Source of the DNA: Zobellia nedashkovskayae
Lineage (GTDB): Bacteria > Bacteroidota > Bacteroidia > Flavobacteriales > Flavobacteriaceae
Direction of reading: 5' to 3'
NCBI RefSeq assembly: GCF_015330125.1
Contig: NZ_JADDXR010000002.1
Span: 4,166,685 to 4,230,684 of the forward strand
DNA length: 64,000 bases
Shown here piece by piece: positions 34,119-43,170 of the stretch (position 1 is its first letter; the number at the start of each line of letters is the position of its first letter). The notes under the pieces were generated by a model, which worked only from the letters and a program-made list of their open reading frames with translations, was not told the origin of the DNA and did no database searches. A program made the translations under genes and the position numbers.

Positions 34119-35220
34119 ATGACAATTACTACAGACCTATTTAAAGGTCTACAAGAGCGCCTTGGTGCGTTAAGGAGGTATCTTTGACGTTGATGCCAAA
34201 CTTATTGAAATAGAAAACGAACAGGAGAAAACTTTAGCTCCTCATTTCTGGGATAATCCACAGGAAGCCCAGGCTCATATGAAATTCATACAATCAAAAA
34301 AACAGTGGGTAGATGATTACAATGCTGCCAAAACACTGGTTGATGACGTAGAAATTTTACTAGAGTTTCAACAAGAAGGAGAAGATAACGAAGCAGAAGT
34401 AACCGCTCAGTATGATAAAGCTCTGAGCCAGTTAGAGAAGCTCGAATTCAAGAACATGCTTTCTGAAGAAGGTGATGAACTTCCTGCCGTTCTACAAATT
34501 ACAGCTGGTGCCGGTGGTACCGAAAGTTGCGATTGGGCCTCCATGCTCATGCGCATGTACATGATGTGGGCAGAAAAGAACAAATACAAAGTAAAAGAAC
34601 TCAACTATCAAGAAGGAGATGTTGCTGGTATAAAAACGGTTACTCTAGAGATTGATGGCGATTTTGCTTTTGGATGGCTTAAAGGTGAGAACGGCGTGCA
34701 TAGATTGGTACGTATTTCTCCTTTTGATAGTAATGCCAAGCGTCACACTTCATTTGCATCTGTGTACGTGTACCCTCTTGTAGATGACAGTATTGAAATT
34801 GATGTTAATCCCGCAGATATAACCATTACAACGGCACGATCAAGTGGTGCCGGTGGTCAAAACGTAAACAAAGTTGAAACCAAAGTTCAATTGGTTCACC
34901 ATCCCACAGGCATACAAATATCCTGTTCGGATTCTAGAAGTCAGCATGATAACAGAGCTACGGCCATGAAAATGTTGAAGTCTCAGTTGTATGAAATAGA
35001 GCTCCGCAAAAAAATGGAAGCGCGTCAGGAAATAGAATCCTCAAAGATGAAAATTGAATGGGGCTCTCAAATCCGTAATTATGTCATGCACCCATATAAA
35101 TTGATAAAGGATGTACGAACTGCTGAAGAAACAGGCAATGTAGATGCTGTTATGGATGGCGATATAGATGCTTTTTTAAAGGCCTTTCTAATGATGATGG
35201 GTCAAAAAGATGAAGAATAG
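34119..35220 (+). CDS. prfB: Peptide chain release factor 2 with programmed +1 frameshift
   Basis: RF2 ends translation at UGA and UAA codons. The gene is in two frames: ATG at 34119, then 22 codons ([11 protein letters not shown]...RRYL) to an in-frame TGA at 34185-34187; after a +1 shift reading resumes at GAC (34186) and continues to 35220, 366 residues in all, the normal RF2 length. The shift site (AGGAGG, three bases, CTT TGA C) is the classic autoregulatory one: scarce RF2 makes the ribosome pause and slip. The body has the stop-reading SPF tripeptide (RISPFDSN) and the GGQ catalytic loop ([13 protein letters not shown]). Annotation from the internal ATG at 34279 would lose the N-terminal domain. 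Confidence 0.96.
34173..34188 (+). other. prfB programmed frameshift site
   Basis: Shine-Dalgarno-like AGGAGG (34173-34178), TAT, then slippery CTT followed by TGA and C (34182-34188). Spacing from the SD element to the stop equals that of E. coli prfB, with AGGAGG in place of AGGGGG. Confidence 0.95.
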
Positions 35221-35263
35221 GTTTTCACTTTTAAATGAATAAAAATTACAATTAAATTGCAAA

Positions 35264-35605
35264 ATGATAAAAATCTATCATAACCCAAGATGTCAAAAAT
35301 CCCGTGAAGGATTACAACGGCTTGAAAAATCTGGCCAGGAATTTGAAGTCATAAAATACCTAGAAGAAATTCCTTCTAAGGAAGAACTCCGTAGTGTTTT
35401 AGACTGCTTAGGCATTACTCCAGAAATGCTTGTTCGAAAAAATGAGCAAATCTGGAAAGATAATTTTAGAGGTAAACTTCTATCTAATGAAGAAGTTTTA
35501 GATGCTATGATTCTGTATCCAAAATTGATTGAAAGACCTATTGTTGTTAACAATGGTAAAGCTGTTATTGGCAGGCCTGTTAATTTAATTGACGGAATTA
35601 TTTAA
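35264..35605 (+). CDS. ArsC/Spx-type arsenate reductase-like protein
   Basis: 113 residues. The thioredoxin-like ArsC fold begins MIKIYHNPRCQKSREGL with the single active cysteine at 10; ERPIVVNNGKAVIGRP gives the conserved arginine. Glutaredoxin-coupled arsenate reductases reduce arsenate to arsenite. No arsenic efflux genes are nearby, so a general thiol-redox role is equally possible. It lies 43 bases after prfB, likely on the same transcript. The C-terminus is a little short compared with plasmid ArsC (about 140 residues). Confidence 0.88.
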   Translation: MIKIYHNPRCQKSREGLQRLEKSGQEFEVIKYLEEIPSKEELRSVLDCLGITPEMLVRKNEQIWKDNFRGKLLSNEEVLDAMILYPKLIERPIVVNNGKAVIGRPVNLIDGII

Positions 35606-35642
35606 TACCATTGCTTTATTCCTCTTGAAATTGAACATATAT

Positions 35643-35686
35643 AAAAAGAGCATTCTCTTGAAAACAAAAGGGATGCTCTCTTTTAT
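35643..35686 (+). terminator. Probable terminator after the arsC-like gene
   Basis: Stem agagcat / atgctct inside a longer imperfect hairpin flanked by A-run and cTTTTaTT. Confidence 0.5.
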
Positions 35687-35806
35687 TATATTAGTCTCCC
35701 CTCTTTAATAATTTGGTACATTTGTTGCTATTTCATTTTAACAAAGCTTTAACCATGATAGGTTAAACCATTTATAAAAAACACAATCTTATAAATTGAT
35801 ATCGTC

Positions 35807-36319
35807 ATGAAAAACAATATCCCATTCGTTATTTTATTTTTTGTTCTAATGTTCACAGGTCCTGAACTCATTGCTCAATATGGTTATGGAGGCGGAGGTT
35901 ATGGATACGGAAATAGTGGTTATGGAAATAGCGGTTATGGAAGACAACGTAGTGCTATACCTCAAGTACAGGAAACTCCAAAGGAGCCTGAAGCAAAAAC
36001 CGCCGCTCAAATCGTTGATGGTGAAATGCCTGGTATCGCCGAAGCTTTAGAGCTAAATGAGTTTGAGAGCGCAGTAATGAGTTCTGTATTAAAAAAGTAT
36101 CTGCAGAAACGAATTGAAATGCAGATTCTGCAACTTACTCCTGAGCAAATGCGCGAGGGAATGGAGAAAATTACCAAAGCTCAGGACGAAGAGTTAAAAG
36201 CCGGACTTCCTATTGAAAAATATGATGCTTTTGTTGCAATGCAAAAGAAAGGCTTACAGAAGACCAAGAAAGAAAAGAAACGAGAGAAAAAACGAAAGAA
36301 GAAAAAAACCGAAGATTGA
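35807..36319 (+). CDS. Small secreted Gly/Tyr-rich protein with a lysine-rich tail
   Basis: 170 residues, family not recognised. Signal peptide (about 1-23, ending ELIAQ), then a Gly/Tyr/Asn repeat region at 24-46 (YGYGNSGYGNSGYG), a helical region (about 65-140, MPGIAEALELNEFES to PIEKYDAFV) and a tail of nearly pure K, R and E (about 144-170). The stop TGA is separated by a single base from the ATG of a TonB-dependent receptor, so the two are translationally coupled. It may be a periplasmic partner of the receptor. The helical part resembles the generic Bacteroidota proteins of Spy/CpxP-like length, but I would not assign that. Confidence 0.85.
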   Translation: MKNNIPFVILFFVLMFTGPELIAQYGYGGGGYGYGNSGYGNSGYGRQRSAIPQVQETPKEPEAKTAAQIVDGEMPGIAEALELNEFESAVMSSVLKKYLQKRIEMQILQLTPEQMREGMEKITKAQDEELKAGLPIEKYDAFVAMQKKGLQKTKKEKKREKKRKKKKTED

Positions 36320-36320
36320 C

Positions 36321-38819
36321 ATGAAAATACCGTTCTTGATTGCCCTGTTACTGTTATCGATTAATACATTCGCACAACGGCCGCAGAGGCCCCAAGGTCA
36401 AGAACAACAACTAATAAAAATTACCGGAACGGTTTTGGACCAAGATGACGGGCAACCTTTAGAATATGCAACCCTTGTTCTTCATAGTGTAGAAAATCCT
36501 GAAAAGGTTACCGGCGGAATTACAAATATTGACGGAAAATTTGAAGTTGAAGCACTCCCTGGAAAATACAATGTCAGTATTGAATACATTTCCTATAAAA
36601 CGTATAAACTACCAAATCAGCTACTAAGCAAATCTACAGATCTTGGTATTGTAAAACTTGCACTAGACGTCTCGCAACTAGAAGGCGTAGAAGTTGTTGG
36701 AGAAAAAACAACTGTTGAAGTTCGTCTTGACAAAAAAATATATAACATAGGCAAAGACCTTACCACTAGTGGAGCTACTATAAGTGATGCCCTAAACAAC
36801 GTTCCATCTGTAAATGTTGATGTGGAGGGTGCAATTAGCTTGCGAGGTAATGAAAACGTTAGAATTTTAATTAACGGAAAACCTTCGGCTTTAGCCGGTT
36901 TTGGTTCTACAGATGCTTTACGAGAACTCCCCGCAGATGCTATAGAAAAGGTTGAGGTGATTACAAGTCCTTCCGCCCGTTACGATGCAGAGGGTACAGC
37001 AGGTATACTCAACATAGTTTTGAAGCGCGAAAAAACATTAGGATTTAACGGTTTAGTGAATGTAAATATCGGATATCCTGGTCAAAGTGGCATTTCTATT
37101 AATGCGAATTTGAGAACAGACAAATTCAATATTTTCAATACACTTGGTTACCGGTATAATGATTCTCCCGGACATGCTTTTTACGAAAACTCGTATACTA
37201 GTGGCCAGTATGGGCAAATCAATGAAGATAGAGATTACACTAGAAGAAGTAAGGGGCTTAATAACAATTTTGGTGTTGAGTACTTTATAACTGAAAAATC
37301 ATCCATAACGGGAAGTTTTTTTATGCGTTTTCAAGACGGGGATGATTTAACAGAGAATTACAGCAATTACTTTGAAGGTGGCTTACTTACCAGACAAAGT
37401 TTTAGAGAAGAAATTGAATTAGAAGATGAAGAAAATTATCAGTTCTCCTTAAATTATATAAATAATATTGATGATGATGGCCAAAAACTAACGGTTGATT
37501 TACAATATTCAAATGGTGATGAAGTAGAGAACTCTACTATTGACGATAATAACACCTTCCCTAATACAAGTTTAAATACGCTAGAAAGTGTTTATCAAAA
37601 CGAAATTGAAGATGAATATCTCGTACAAGCAGATTATGTGCTTCCCCTAGGCGATGCGCAATTTGAAGCAGGGTACAGAGGCACTTTTGACAAGGAAGTC
37701 ACGGATTACAAACTGGACTCACTAAACAGGGCTACAGGGCTTTTTGTTACCAACGAAGACCTAACGAACAAATTTAAATACGAAGAAAACGTAAATGCCG
37801 TCTATACTCAGTATGGTAACAAATTTGGTAAGTTTTCTTTCTTAGCTGGGTTACGATTAGAAAACACACAACTTAAAGGAGAGGTAACTTCCGATTATGA
37901 TACCTCTTCGGTTGAAGAAGCATTAGGTGAAGATATAGACCTTAATTTTGATAAAAACTATTTAGGCCTATTCCCTACCCTAAATTTCATATTCGAAATT
38001 GGCGAAATGGAAAATATATCCCTCGGTTACAACCGCAGAATCAACAGACCCAGAGGACGCTTTATAAATCCATTCCCCTCTAGATCGAGTAGAGCCAATA
38101 TTTTTCAAGGAAATCCGGATTTAGACCCTGCTTATTCAAATTCATTTGATTTGGGTTATTTAAAACGTTGGGATAAGCTTACGCTTACTTCTTCAATCTA
38201 TTATAAGCGTGAAACCAACTCTTTTGAATACATTCAGGAAGCTACAGGGCAAGTTACAACAGATAGCGTACGAATTATTAGATCTTTACCCATTAACCTA
38301 TCTTCTAACGAAAGAATAGGTGCCGAAGCTGGTGTTCTTTATAATCCAAAAAAATGGTTACGGTTGAACGGTAGTGTCAACTTCTTTAAATTTTCTAGTG
38401 AAGGGGAGCATAATGGTACAGATTATGGTACAGATAACACAAGTTGGTTCGCCCGCTTTAGCTCTAAAGTAAGTTTGCCTAAAAAAATAGAGTGGCAGAC
38501 CAATGCATTTTATATGGGCCCACGTCAAAACTCACAAACCGAAACAAAAGGAATGCTATCGCTAAACTTGGCTTTCAGTAAAGATATTATGAAAGATAAG
38601 GGTACACTATCCCTAAACGTAAGTGATCTTCTTAATTCAAGAAAAAGGCAGTCTTACACCGTATCGGATGATTTTACTTCAAGAAGCGAATTTCAGTTTA
38701 GACCTAGATCTATTACGTTATCGCTTCGTTATAGAATAAATCAAACTAAAGAAAACAACCGTAAGCAAGGAAAAGGTGGCAATGAAAATGGTGGTGGAGA
38801 AGATGAAATGGAAGGCTAA
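36321..38819 (+). CDS. TonB-dependent receptor with carboxypeptidase-regulatory-like domain
   Basis: 832 residues. Signal peptide MKIPFLIALLLLSINTFAQ fixes the start at 36321; the longer open frame from 36213 overlaps the previous gene and would add a lysine/arginine-rich leader before the signal, so it was rejected. Residues about 35-120 form a CarboxypepD_reg-like beta domain (GTVLDQDDGQPLEYATLVLH). A plug domain follows (ISDALNNVPSVNVDVEGAIS, GKPSALAG, VEVITSPSARYDAEGTAGI), then the 22-strand-type outer-membrane barrel ending LSLRYRINQ, and a Gly/Asn/Glu-rich tail. It imports an unknown ligand with TonB energy. No SusD gene is adjacent. Confidence 0.93.
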   Translation: MKIPFLIALLLLSINTFAQRPQRPQGQEQQLIKITGTVLDQDDGQPLEYATLVLHSVENPEKVTGGITNIDGKFEVEALPGKYNVSIEYISYKTYKLPNQLLSKSTDLGIVKLALDVSQLEGVEVVGEKTTVEVRLDKKIYNIGKDLTTSGATISDALNNVPSVNVDVEGAISLRGNENVRILINGKPSALAGFGSTDALRELPADAIEKVEVITSPSARYDAEGTAGILNIVLKREKTLGFNGLVNVNIGYPGQSGISINANLRTDKFNIFNTLGYRYNDSPGHAFYENSYTSGQYGQINEDRDYTRRSKGLNNNFGVEYFITEKSSITGSFFMRFQDGDDLTENYSNYFEGGLLTRQSFREEIELEDEENYQFSLNYINNIDDDGQKLTVDLQYSNGDEVENSTIDDNNTFPNTSLNTLESVYQNEIEDEYLVQADYVLPLGDAQFEAGYRGTFDKEVTDYKLDSLNRATGLFVTNEDLTNKFKYEENVNAVYTQYGNKFGKFSFLAGLRLENTQLKGEVTSDYDTSSVEEALGEDIDLNFDKNYLGLFPTLNFIFEIGEMENISLGYNRRINRPRGRFINPFPSRSSRANIFQGNPDLDPAYSNSFDLGYLKRWDKLTLTSSIYYKRETNSFEYIQEATGQVTTDSVRIIRSLPINLSSNERIGAEAGVLYNPKKWLRLNGSVNFFKFSSEGEHNGTDYGTDNTSWFARFSSKVSLPKKIEWQTNAFYMGPRQNSQTETKGMLSLNLAFSKDIMKDKGTLSLNVSDLLNSRKRQSYTVSDDFTSRSEFQFRPRSITLSLRYRINQTKENNRKQGKGGNENGGGEDEMEG

Positions 38820-38834
38820 AGACCACTACTAAAG

Positions 38835-38877
38835 AAAAATCCCTGCTAGTTTTTTAGAACTAGCAGGGATTTTTTTA
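38835..38877 (+). terminator. Terminator of the TonB receptor operon
   Basis: Stem aaatccctgctagtt / aactagcagggattt plus a T-run, 15 bases after the stop at 38819. Confidence 0.88.
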
Positions 38878-38892
38878 TTCAGTTTAGCTCAT

Positions 38893-38931
38893 AAAAAAGC
38901 AGGAAAACGACAATTCGTTCTCCTGCTTTTT
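38893..38931. terminator. Terminator of the 56-residue gene
   Basis: Stem aaaaagcaggaaaacg / cgttctcctgcttttt with one mismatch; the minus strand ends in a T-run. It lies just downstream of the small gene's stop at 38947. Confidence 0.8.
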
Positions 38932-38946
38932 AATATATAAGAGCGC

Positions 38947-39117
38947 TTATACGCTACGTTTTGCTTTCTTTTTATCTCTCCATTCTTTGTAGAGTTCCAA
39001 GATGTTTCCACCTAACCAATAAGGCACTACAAAGGTCAACAAGAAAATCATCAACCAAAATCCAATGGTTAAAATGGTTAAAAATGCTAAAAATCCAAGG
39101 TACTGATCAAATTCCAT
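38947..39117 (-). CDS. 56-residue single-helix membrane protein
   Basis: Reads from the ATG at 39117 to the TAA at 38947. It starts MEFDQYLGF, has a long hydrophobic stretch (residues about 9-36, LAFLTILTIGFWLMIFLLTF) and ends with a strongly basic helix (LYKEWRDKKKAKRSV), which would stay in the cytoplasm. A -7 box with a -33 TTTG lies 18 bases ahead and a terminator follows, so it has a full transcription unit of its own. It is divergent from fumC. The family is not recognised. Confidence 0.85.
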   Translation of the reverse strand: MEFDQYLGFLAFLTILTIGFWLMIFLLTFVVPYWLGGNILELYKEWRDKKKAKRSV

Positions 39118-39135
39118 GTTCTCAATTTTGCACTA

Positions 39136-39168
39136 CAAATATACTTTAGAAAGTACCAAAATTGCAAA
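39136..39168 (-). promoter_or_regulatory. Complete Bacteroidota promoter of the 56-residue gene
   Basis: Minus strand TTTG (39165-39168), 21 bases, then TATATTTG (39136-39143): both -33 and -7 elements. It ends 18 bases before the ATG at 39117. Confidence 0.7.
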
Positions 39169-39246
39169 TTGAAATCAAAAAAAATAACATAACTTAAAAA
39201 ACATTTATTTTTAAAGCCCCAAAGGGGAATTAAAATGGTGAAATAC

Positions 39247-39254
39247 TACCTTTG
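39247..39254 (+). promoter_or_regulatory. -7 box for fumC
   Basis: TACCTTTG, an exact TAnnTTTG, ending 24 bases before the ATG at 39279. Confidence 0.6.
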
Positions 39255-39278
39255 TAAACTAACATAACACTACTAATA

Positions 39279-40676
39279 ATGAGCTTTAGAATCGAAAAAG
39301 ATACCATGGGCCAGGTAGAGGTGCCCAGCGACAAATATTGGGGCGCCCAAACTGAGCGTTCAAGAAATAATTTTAAAATAGGCCCTTCCGCATCTATGCC
39401 TTTAGATGTAGTTTATGGATTTGCCTATCTAAAAAAAGCTGCCGCTTACGCCAACTGTGAACTAGGTGTACTTGCCGAAGACAAAAGGGACCTTATCGCA
39501 CAAGTGTGCGAAGAGATTTTAGATGGAAAACTTGACGACCAATTTCCATTGGTTATTTGGCAAACCGGATCAGGTACGCAAAGCAACATGAACGTTAACG
39601 AGGTTATTGCCAATCGCGCTCATGAAATTGCCGGAAAGAAAATTGGTGAAGGCGAAAAGACAATTCAGCCTAATGACGATGTAAACAAATCGCAATCATC
39701 TAATGACACCTTTCCTACAGGTATGCACATTGCCGCCTATAAGAAAATTGTACAGAATACTATACCAGGTGTAACTAAGCTACGTGACACTTTAAATAAA
39801 AAATCCAAAGACTTTGCCAAGGTGGTAAAAATAGGTAGAACGCACCTTATGGATGCCACTCCCCTAACCTTAGGTCAAGAATTTTCAGGTTATGTGTCAC
39901 AACTAGACCATGGATTAAGAGCCTTAAATAATACCTTAGATCATTTAAGCGAATTAGCTTTAGGTGGTACTGCTGTAGGTACAGGAATGAATACACCAAA
40001 AGGTTATGATGTTCTTGTTGCCAAGTACATTGCAGATTTTACCGGACTTCCTTTTCGCACAGCGGACAATAAATTTGAAGCTTTAGCAGCACATGACGCT
40101 ATCGTAGAGAGTCATGGGGCACTTAAGCAACTGGCCGTTTCTTTAAATAAAATTGCTAATGATGTTCGTATGATGGCTTCAGGACCAAGGTCAGGAATTG
40201 GTGAAATTATCATACCTGCAAATGAACCAGGTAGTTCTATTATGCCTGGTAAGGTCAATCCAACCCAGTGTGAAGCTATGACTATGGTTTGTGCTCAAGT
40301 AATGGGTAACGACGTTGCTGTTTCCGTTGGTGGAACTCAAGGTCATTACGAATTGAACGTGTTTAAGCCTATGATGGCCGCTAACATCCTCCAATCAGCA
40401 GAATTACTTGGTGATGCTTGTGTAAGCTTTGAAGTGAACTGTGCGGCTGGTATTGAGCCTAATTATGATGTAATTAAAGAATTACTGAATAACTCTTTAA
40501 TGTTGGTTACTGCCTTAAATACTAAAATAGGGTATTACAAGGCTGCAGAGATTGCAAATACAGCACATAAAAACGGAACTACATTAAAAGAAGAAGCAAT
40601 TAATCTAGGCTACGTTTCTGCTGAGGATTATGACGAGTGGGTAAAACCAGAAGATATGGTAGGAAGCCTAAAATAG
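39279..40676 (+). CDS. fumC: Class II fumarate hydratase
   Basis: 465 residues, the usual length. The enzyme interconverts fumarate and malate in the TCA cycle without an iron-sulfur cluster. Recognisable parts are [14 protein letters not shown] near 23, [13 protein letters not shown] near 98, [15 protein letters not shown] near 130, the fumarase-superfamily signature [11 protein letters not shown] near 315, and a C-terminal lyase domain ([18 protein letters not shown]). It has its own promoter box and terminator. Confidence 0.98.
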   Translation: MSFRIEKDTMGQVEVPSDKYWGAQTERSRNNFKIGPSASMPLDVVYGFAYLKKAAAYANCELGVLAEDKRDLIAQVCEEILDGKLDDQFPLVIWQTGSGTQSNMNVNEVIANRAHEIAGKKIGEGEKTIQPNDDVNKSQSSNDTFPTGMHIAAYKKIVQNTIPGVTKLRDTLNKKSKDFAKVVKIGRTHLMDATPLTLGQEFSGYVSQLDHGLRALNNTLDHLSELALGGTAVGTGMNTPKGYDVLVAKYIADFTGLPFRTADNKFEALAAHDAIVESHGALKQLAVSLNKIANDVRMMASGPRSGIGEIIIPANEPGSSIMPGKVNPTQCEAMTMVCAQVMGNDVAVSVGGTQGHYELNVFKPMMAANILQSAELLGDACVSFEVNCAAGIEPNYDVIKELLNNSLMLVTALNTKIGYYKAAEIANTAHKNGTTLKEEAINLGYVSAEDYDEWVKPEDMVGSLK

Positions 40677-40697
40677 GTAGACCTTAAAATTGAACAT

Positions 40698-40733
40698 AAA
40701 AAAAGGGGCAATCATAAAGATTGCCCCTTTCTG
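40698..40733. terminator. Bidirectional terminator
   Basis: Stem aaaggggcaat / attgccccttt between fumC and the converging gene ending at 40760. Confidence 0.85.
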
Positions 40734-40759
40734 TTTATATGTAATGGATAGCGCGTTTA

Positions 40760-41647
40760 TTATTTTAGAGTGAACTTAGAAGTTCCCAATAATTTTAATC
40801 TCGTATCATAAACATTCACCATGTAATTTCCTTCTTTGAAATCTCCTGCAGGCTTGCTAATGTAATCGCAAACATCTAAAGATTTGTTCTCATAGTAAAA
40901 ACCAGTTCCTTTACTGTAAGTTACAGAAGCTCCAGAATCATTTGTCTTAGAGTAGCTTTCACCTAATACGTTACCTTGTGGGTCAAGAACTTCAATAAAG
41001 AATTCTCTATCACCAGCTTGAGCGATTACGTTATCAGCAACAGTAAAACAGATTTTAAATTTATCCGTTCTCTTAGCTCTAGAAGTAGAAACTAATTTTC
41101 CACTGCTACGTTCTTTAACTGCATCAACACTAAACTTAGATAAGTTAAGAGCTGAACCTTTTTCAACAACGTCTGCTAATTGTGTATTCTGTACAACTAA
41201 AGAATCGTTAAAAACAGTTTGCTTCTCTAACTCTGTATACGTACTATCTCTCTGCATTGCAATAAAAGTGTTCGACTTGGTAAGCGAATCAACTTGTTTC
41301 AACAATTGTGCTCTTTCTTCCTTCAACACACCAACTTGTCTTCTGTATCTAGAAAGAGAAGAAATATCACCTTTCATACTTTTTACAGAATCAATATATT
41401 TTGCAATGTTATCTCTAGCAGAAACCAACTCTTCGTTAGTAGCATTGCTTTCTAAAATTGCCTTATCATATTCAGACTTTAAGCTATTTAAATCTTCAAC
41501 TACTAATTGCTTTTCTTGAGTAAGCGCAGTTTCGTTTTTCTTTTTTTCTTGGTAAAGACTAACGGTGTATATTATGGTACCCAAAAGAACCACACCTAGC
41601 AATCCTGCTAGCACCTTCAATCCATTGTTGCTTTTTGTTTCAGTCAT
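40760..41647 (-). CDS. Membrane-anchored coiled-coil protein of unknown function
   Basis: 295 residues. One transmembrane helix (about 12-30, VLAGLLGVVLLGTIIYTVSL), then a heptad-rich coiled coil (about 33-165) and a C-terminal beta domain (about 195-295, FKICFTVADNVIAQAGDREF, LDVCDYISKP, YMVNVYDTRLKLLGTSKF). The soluble part should face the periplasm. Homologs in Bacteroidota are sometimes mislabelled as chromosome-partitioning ParA; there is no Walker A motif here, so that label is wrong. It stands alone. Confidence 0.87.
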   Translation of the reverse strand: MTETKSNNGLKVLAGLLGVVLLGTIIYTVSLYQEKKKNETALTQEKQLVVEDLNSLKSEYDKAILESNATNEELVSARDNIAKYIDSVKSMKGDISSLSRYRRQVGVLKEERAQLLKQVDSLTKSNTFIAMQRDSTYTELEKQTVFNDSLVVQNTQLADVVEKGSALNLSKFSVDAVKERSSGKLVSTSRAKRTDKFKICFTVADNVIAQAGDREFFIEVLDPQGNVLGESYSKTNDSGASVTYSKGTGFYYENKSLDVCDYISKPAGDFKEGNYMVNVYDTRLKLLGTSKFTLK

Positions 41648-41809
41648 AATGTTAAGATTTATTACTAATAAAAATTATTGGTTTGTATCGCTTTATATAC
41701 GGTAGGATTTTCCTTTTAGATTTTTTGATGTAAAAAAATCAAATAATATATCAATCAAAAGATTATGATATGGTAACTTTAAACTATAGTTCTCAATTAG
41801 CTCTAGTTT

Positions 41810-42259
41810 ATGTCAATTAAAATAATACCATTTAAACCTGACTATGCTCCCATTTTTAAAGAGTTAAACCAAAAATGGATAGAGCAATACTTTACGATAG
41901 AACCTAAGGATCTTTACCTACTTGGAAACTGCCAAGAACATATTATTGATAAGGGCGGATATATCTTTTTTGCGAAAAAAGAAGATTCTATAACAGGATG
42001 TTTCGCTCTTTTACCTGTAAGCAACACCACTTTTGAGTTAGGTAAAATGGCTGTTTCAACAGAGTTTCAAGGTCTTAAAATAGGCCAAAAGCTATTATCT
42101 TTCGCGATAAAATTTGCAAAGGAGCAATGCTGGGAAACACTTATTTTATATTCTAGCACTAAATTGGATAATGCCTTACATATTTATAAGAAATTCGGTT
42201 TTGAAGAAGTGCCCATAGAAAGAAATTTAGATTACGCTCGTAGCGATATAAAAATGTAA
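41810..42259 (+). CDS. GNAT family N-acetyltransferase
   Basis: 149 residues with the GNAT core: ELGKMAVSTEFQGLKIGQKL near 80 (Q-x-x-x-x-G-x acetyl-CoA loop) and LYSSTKLDNALHIYKKFGFE near 120. It probably acetylates a small molecule or a protein N-terminus; the substrate cannot be read. It ends 22 bases before the lipoprotein gene and is likely co-transcribed with it. Confidence 0.9.
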   Translation: MSIKIIPFKPDYAPIFKELNQKWIEQYFTIEPKDLYLLGNCQEHIIDKGGYIFFAKKEDSITGCFALLPVSNTTFELGKMAVSTEFQGLKIGQKLLSFAIKFAKEQCWETLILYSSTKLDNALHIYKKFGFEEVPIERNLDYARSDIKM

Positions 42260-42281
42260 TTAACCTTATAACAAGAACCCT

Positions 42282-43100
42282 ATGAAAAACCTATTATTTA
42301 TACTGATGAGCTCTAGCATCTTTTTTATTGGATGCAAGGAGAATAAGAAAGACGCTGCACCAGGCCAAGATGTAATTACCGAAGCAAACGATACCGCTAA
42401 AGCCACTTCTATGAACGAAGAAGAGACCTCAGAAGTAAAAATAACTCCTATTGAGCATGCTACTGCAGTTTTAGAATGGAAAAATATTACCATTTACATA
42501 GACCCTGTAGGTGGCGCAGAAGCTTTTGAGGGATACAAATCTCCCGACCTTATATTGATAACCGATATTCATGGAGACCATTTTAATGTAGAAACTTTGG
42601 AAGCACTAGGTACTGACAAAGCTAAACTAATAGCACCACAAGCAGTAGCCGAAAAGCTGCCGGAAGTTTTCACCCCACAGATCGATGTGTTGAACAATGG
42701 CGAAAGCAAAGAACGTTACGGAATTACAATTGAAGCTGTACCAATGTATAATTTAAGGGAAGAAGCATTAAAGTTTCACGAAAAAGGACGTGGTAATGGC
42801 TATATATTGACTTTTGGAGACCAACGTATTTATTTCTCCGGTGATACCGAGGATATTCCTGAAATGAGAAATTTAAAAGATATTGACAAGGCTTTCATTT
42901 GCATGAACCTTCCTTACACCATGACGCCCGAAAGCGCTGCAGATGCTGTTTTGGAATTTAAACCGAAAAAAGTTTATCCCTATCACTATAGAGGCAAACC
43001 TGATGTAAGTGATGTTTCCAAGTTCAAAGAATTGGTAAACGCCGGTGATTCTAATATTGAAGTAATTCAATTAGATTGGTACCCGAACGACACATATTAA
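42282..43100 (+). CDS. MBL-fold metallohydrolase lipoprotein
   Basis: 272 residues. A lipobox (FFIGC, cysteine 18) marks it as a lipoprotein, followed by an Asp/Glu/Lys linker. The metallo-beta-lactamase core, of the UlaG-like type, starts at about residue 50: DIHGDHFNVETL carries the metal-binding motif, then YFSGDTEDIPEM and YPYHYRGKPD. Most family members are cytoplasmic, so the lipid anchor is notable and points to a periplasmic substrate. A strong terminator follows. Confidence 0.92.
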   Translation: MKNLLFILMSSSIFFIGCKENKKDAAPGQDVITEANDTAKATSMNEEETSEVKITPIEHATAVLEWKNITIYIDPVGGAEAFEGYKSPDLILITDIHGDHFNVETLEALGTDKAKLIAPQAVAEKLPEVFTPQIDVLNNGESKERYGITIEAVPMYNLREEALKFHEKGRGNGYILTFGDQRIYFSGDTEDIPEMRNLKDIDKAFICMNLPYTMTPESAADAVLEFKPKKVYPYHYRGKPDVSDVSKFKELVNAGDSNIEVIQLDWYPNDTY

Positions 43101-43117
43101 ACAAAAATATATACTAT

Positions 43118-43155
43118 AAAAAAAGCTCTTAAGAATTTTCTTAAGAGCTTTTTTT
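43118..43155. terminator. Bidirectional terminator
   Basis: Perfect stem aaaaaaagctcttaa / ttaagagcttttttt between converging genes ending at 43100 and 43171. Confidence 0.88.
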
Positions 43156-43170
43156 AAAACTGATTGCAAA

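Noticed and set aside
34185..34187. In-frame TGA early in prfB, suggesting a pseudogene or sequencing error
   Set aside because: It sits in the exact RF2 frameshift context (AGGAGG, three bases, CTT TGA C), and the +1 frame continues without interruption into a full-length RF2.
36213..36320. Upstream extension of the TonB receptor frame by 36 residues
   Set aside because: The extension overlaps the previous gene, is a basic shadow of its lysine-rich tail, and would hide a clear signal peptide that starts at 36321.
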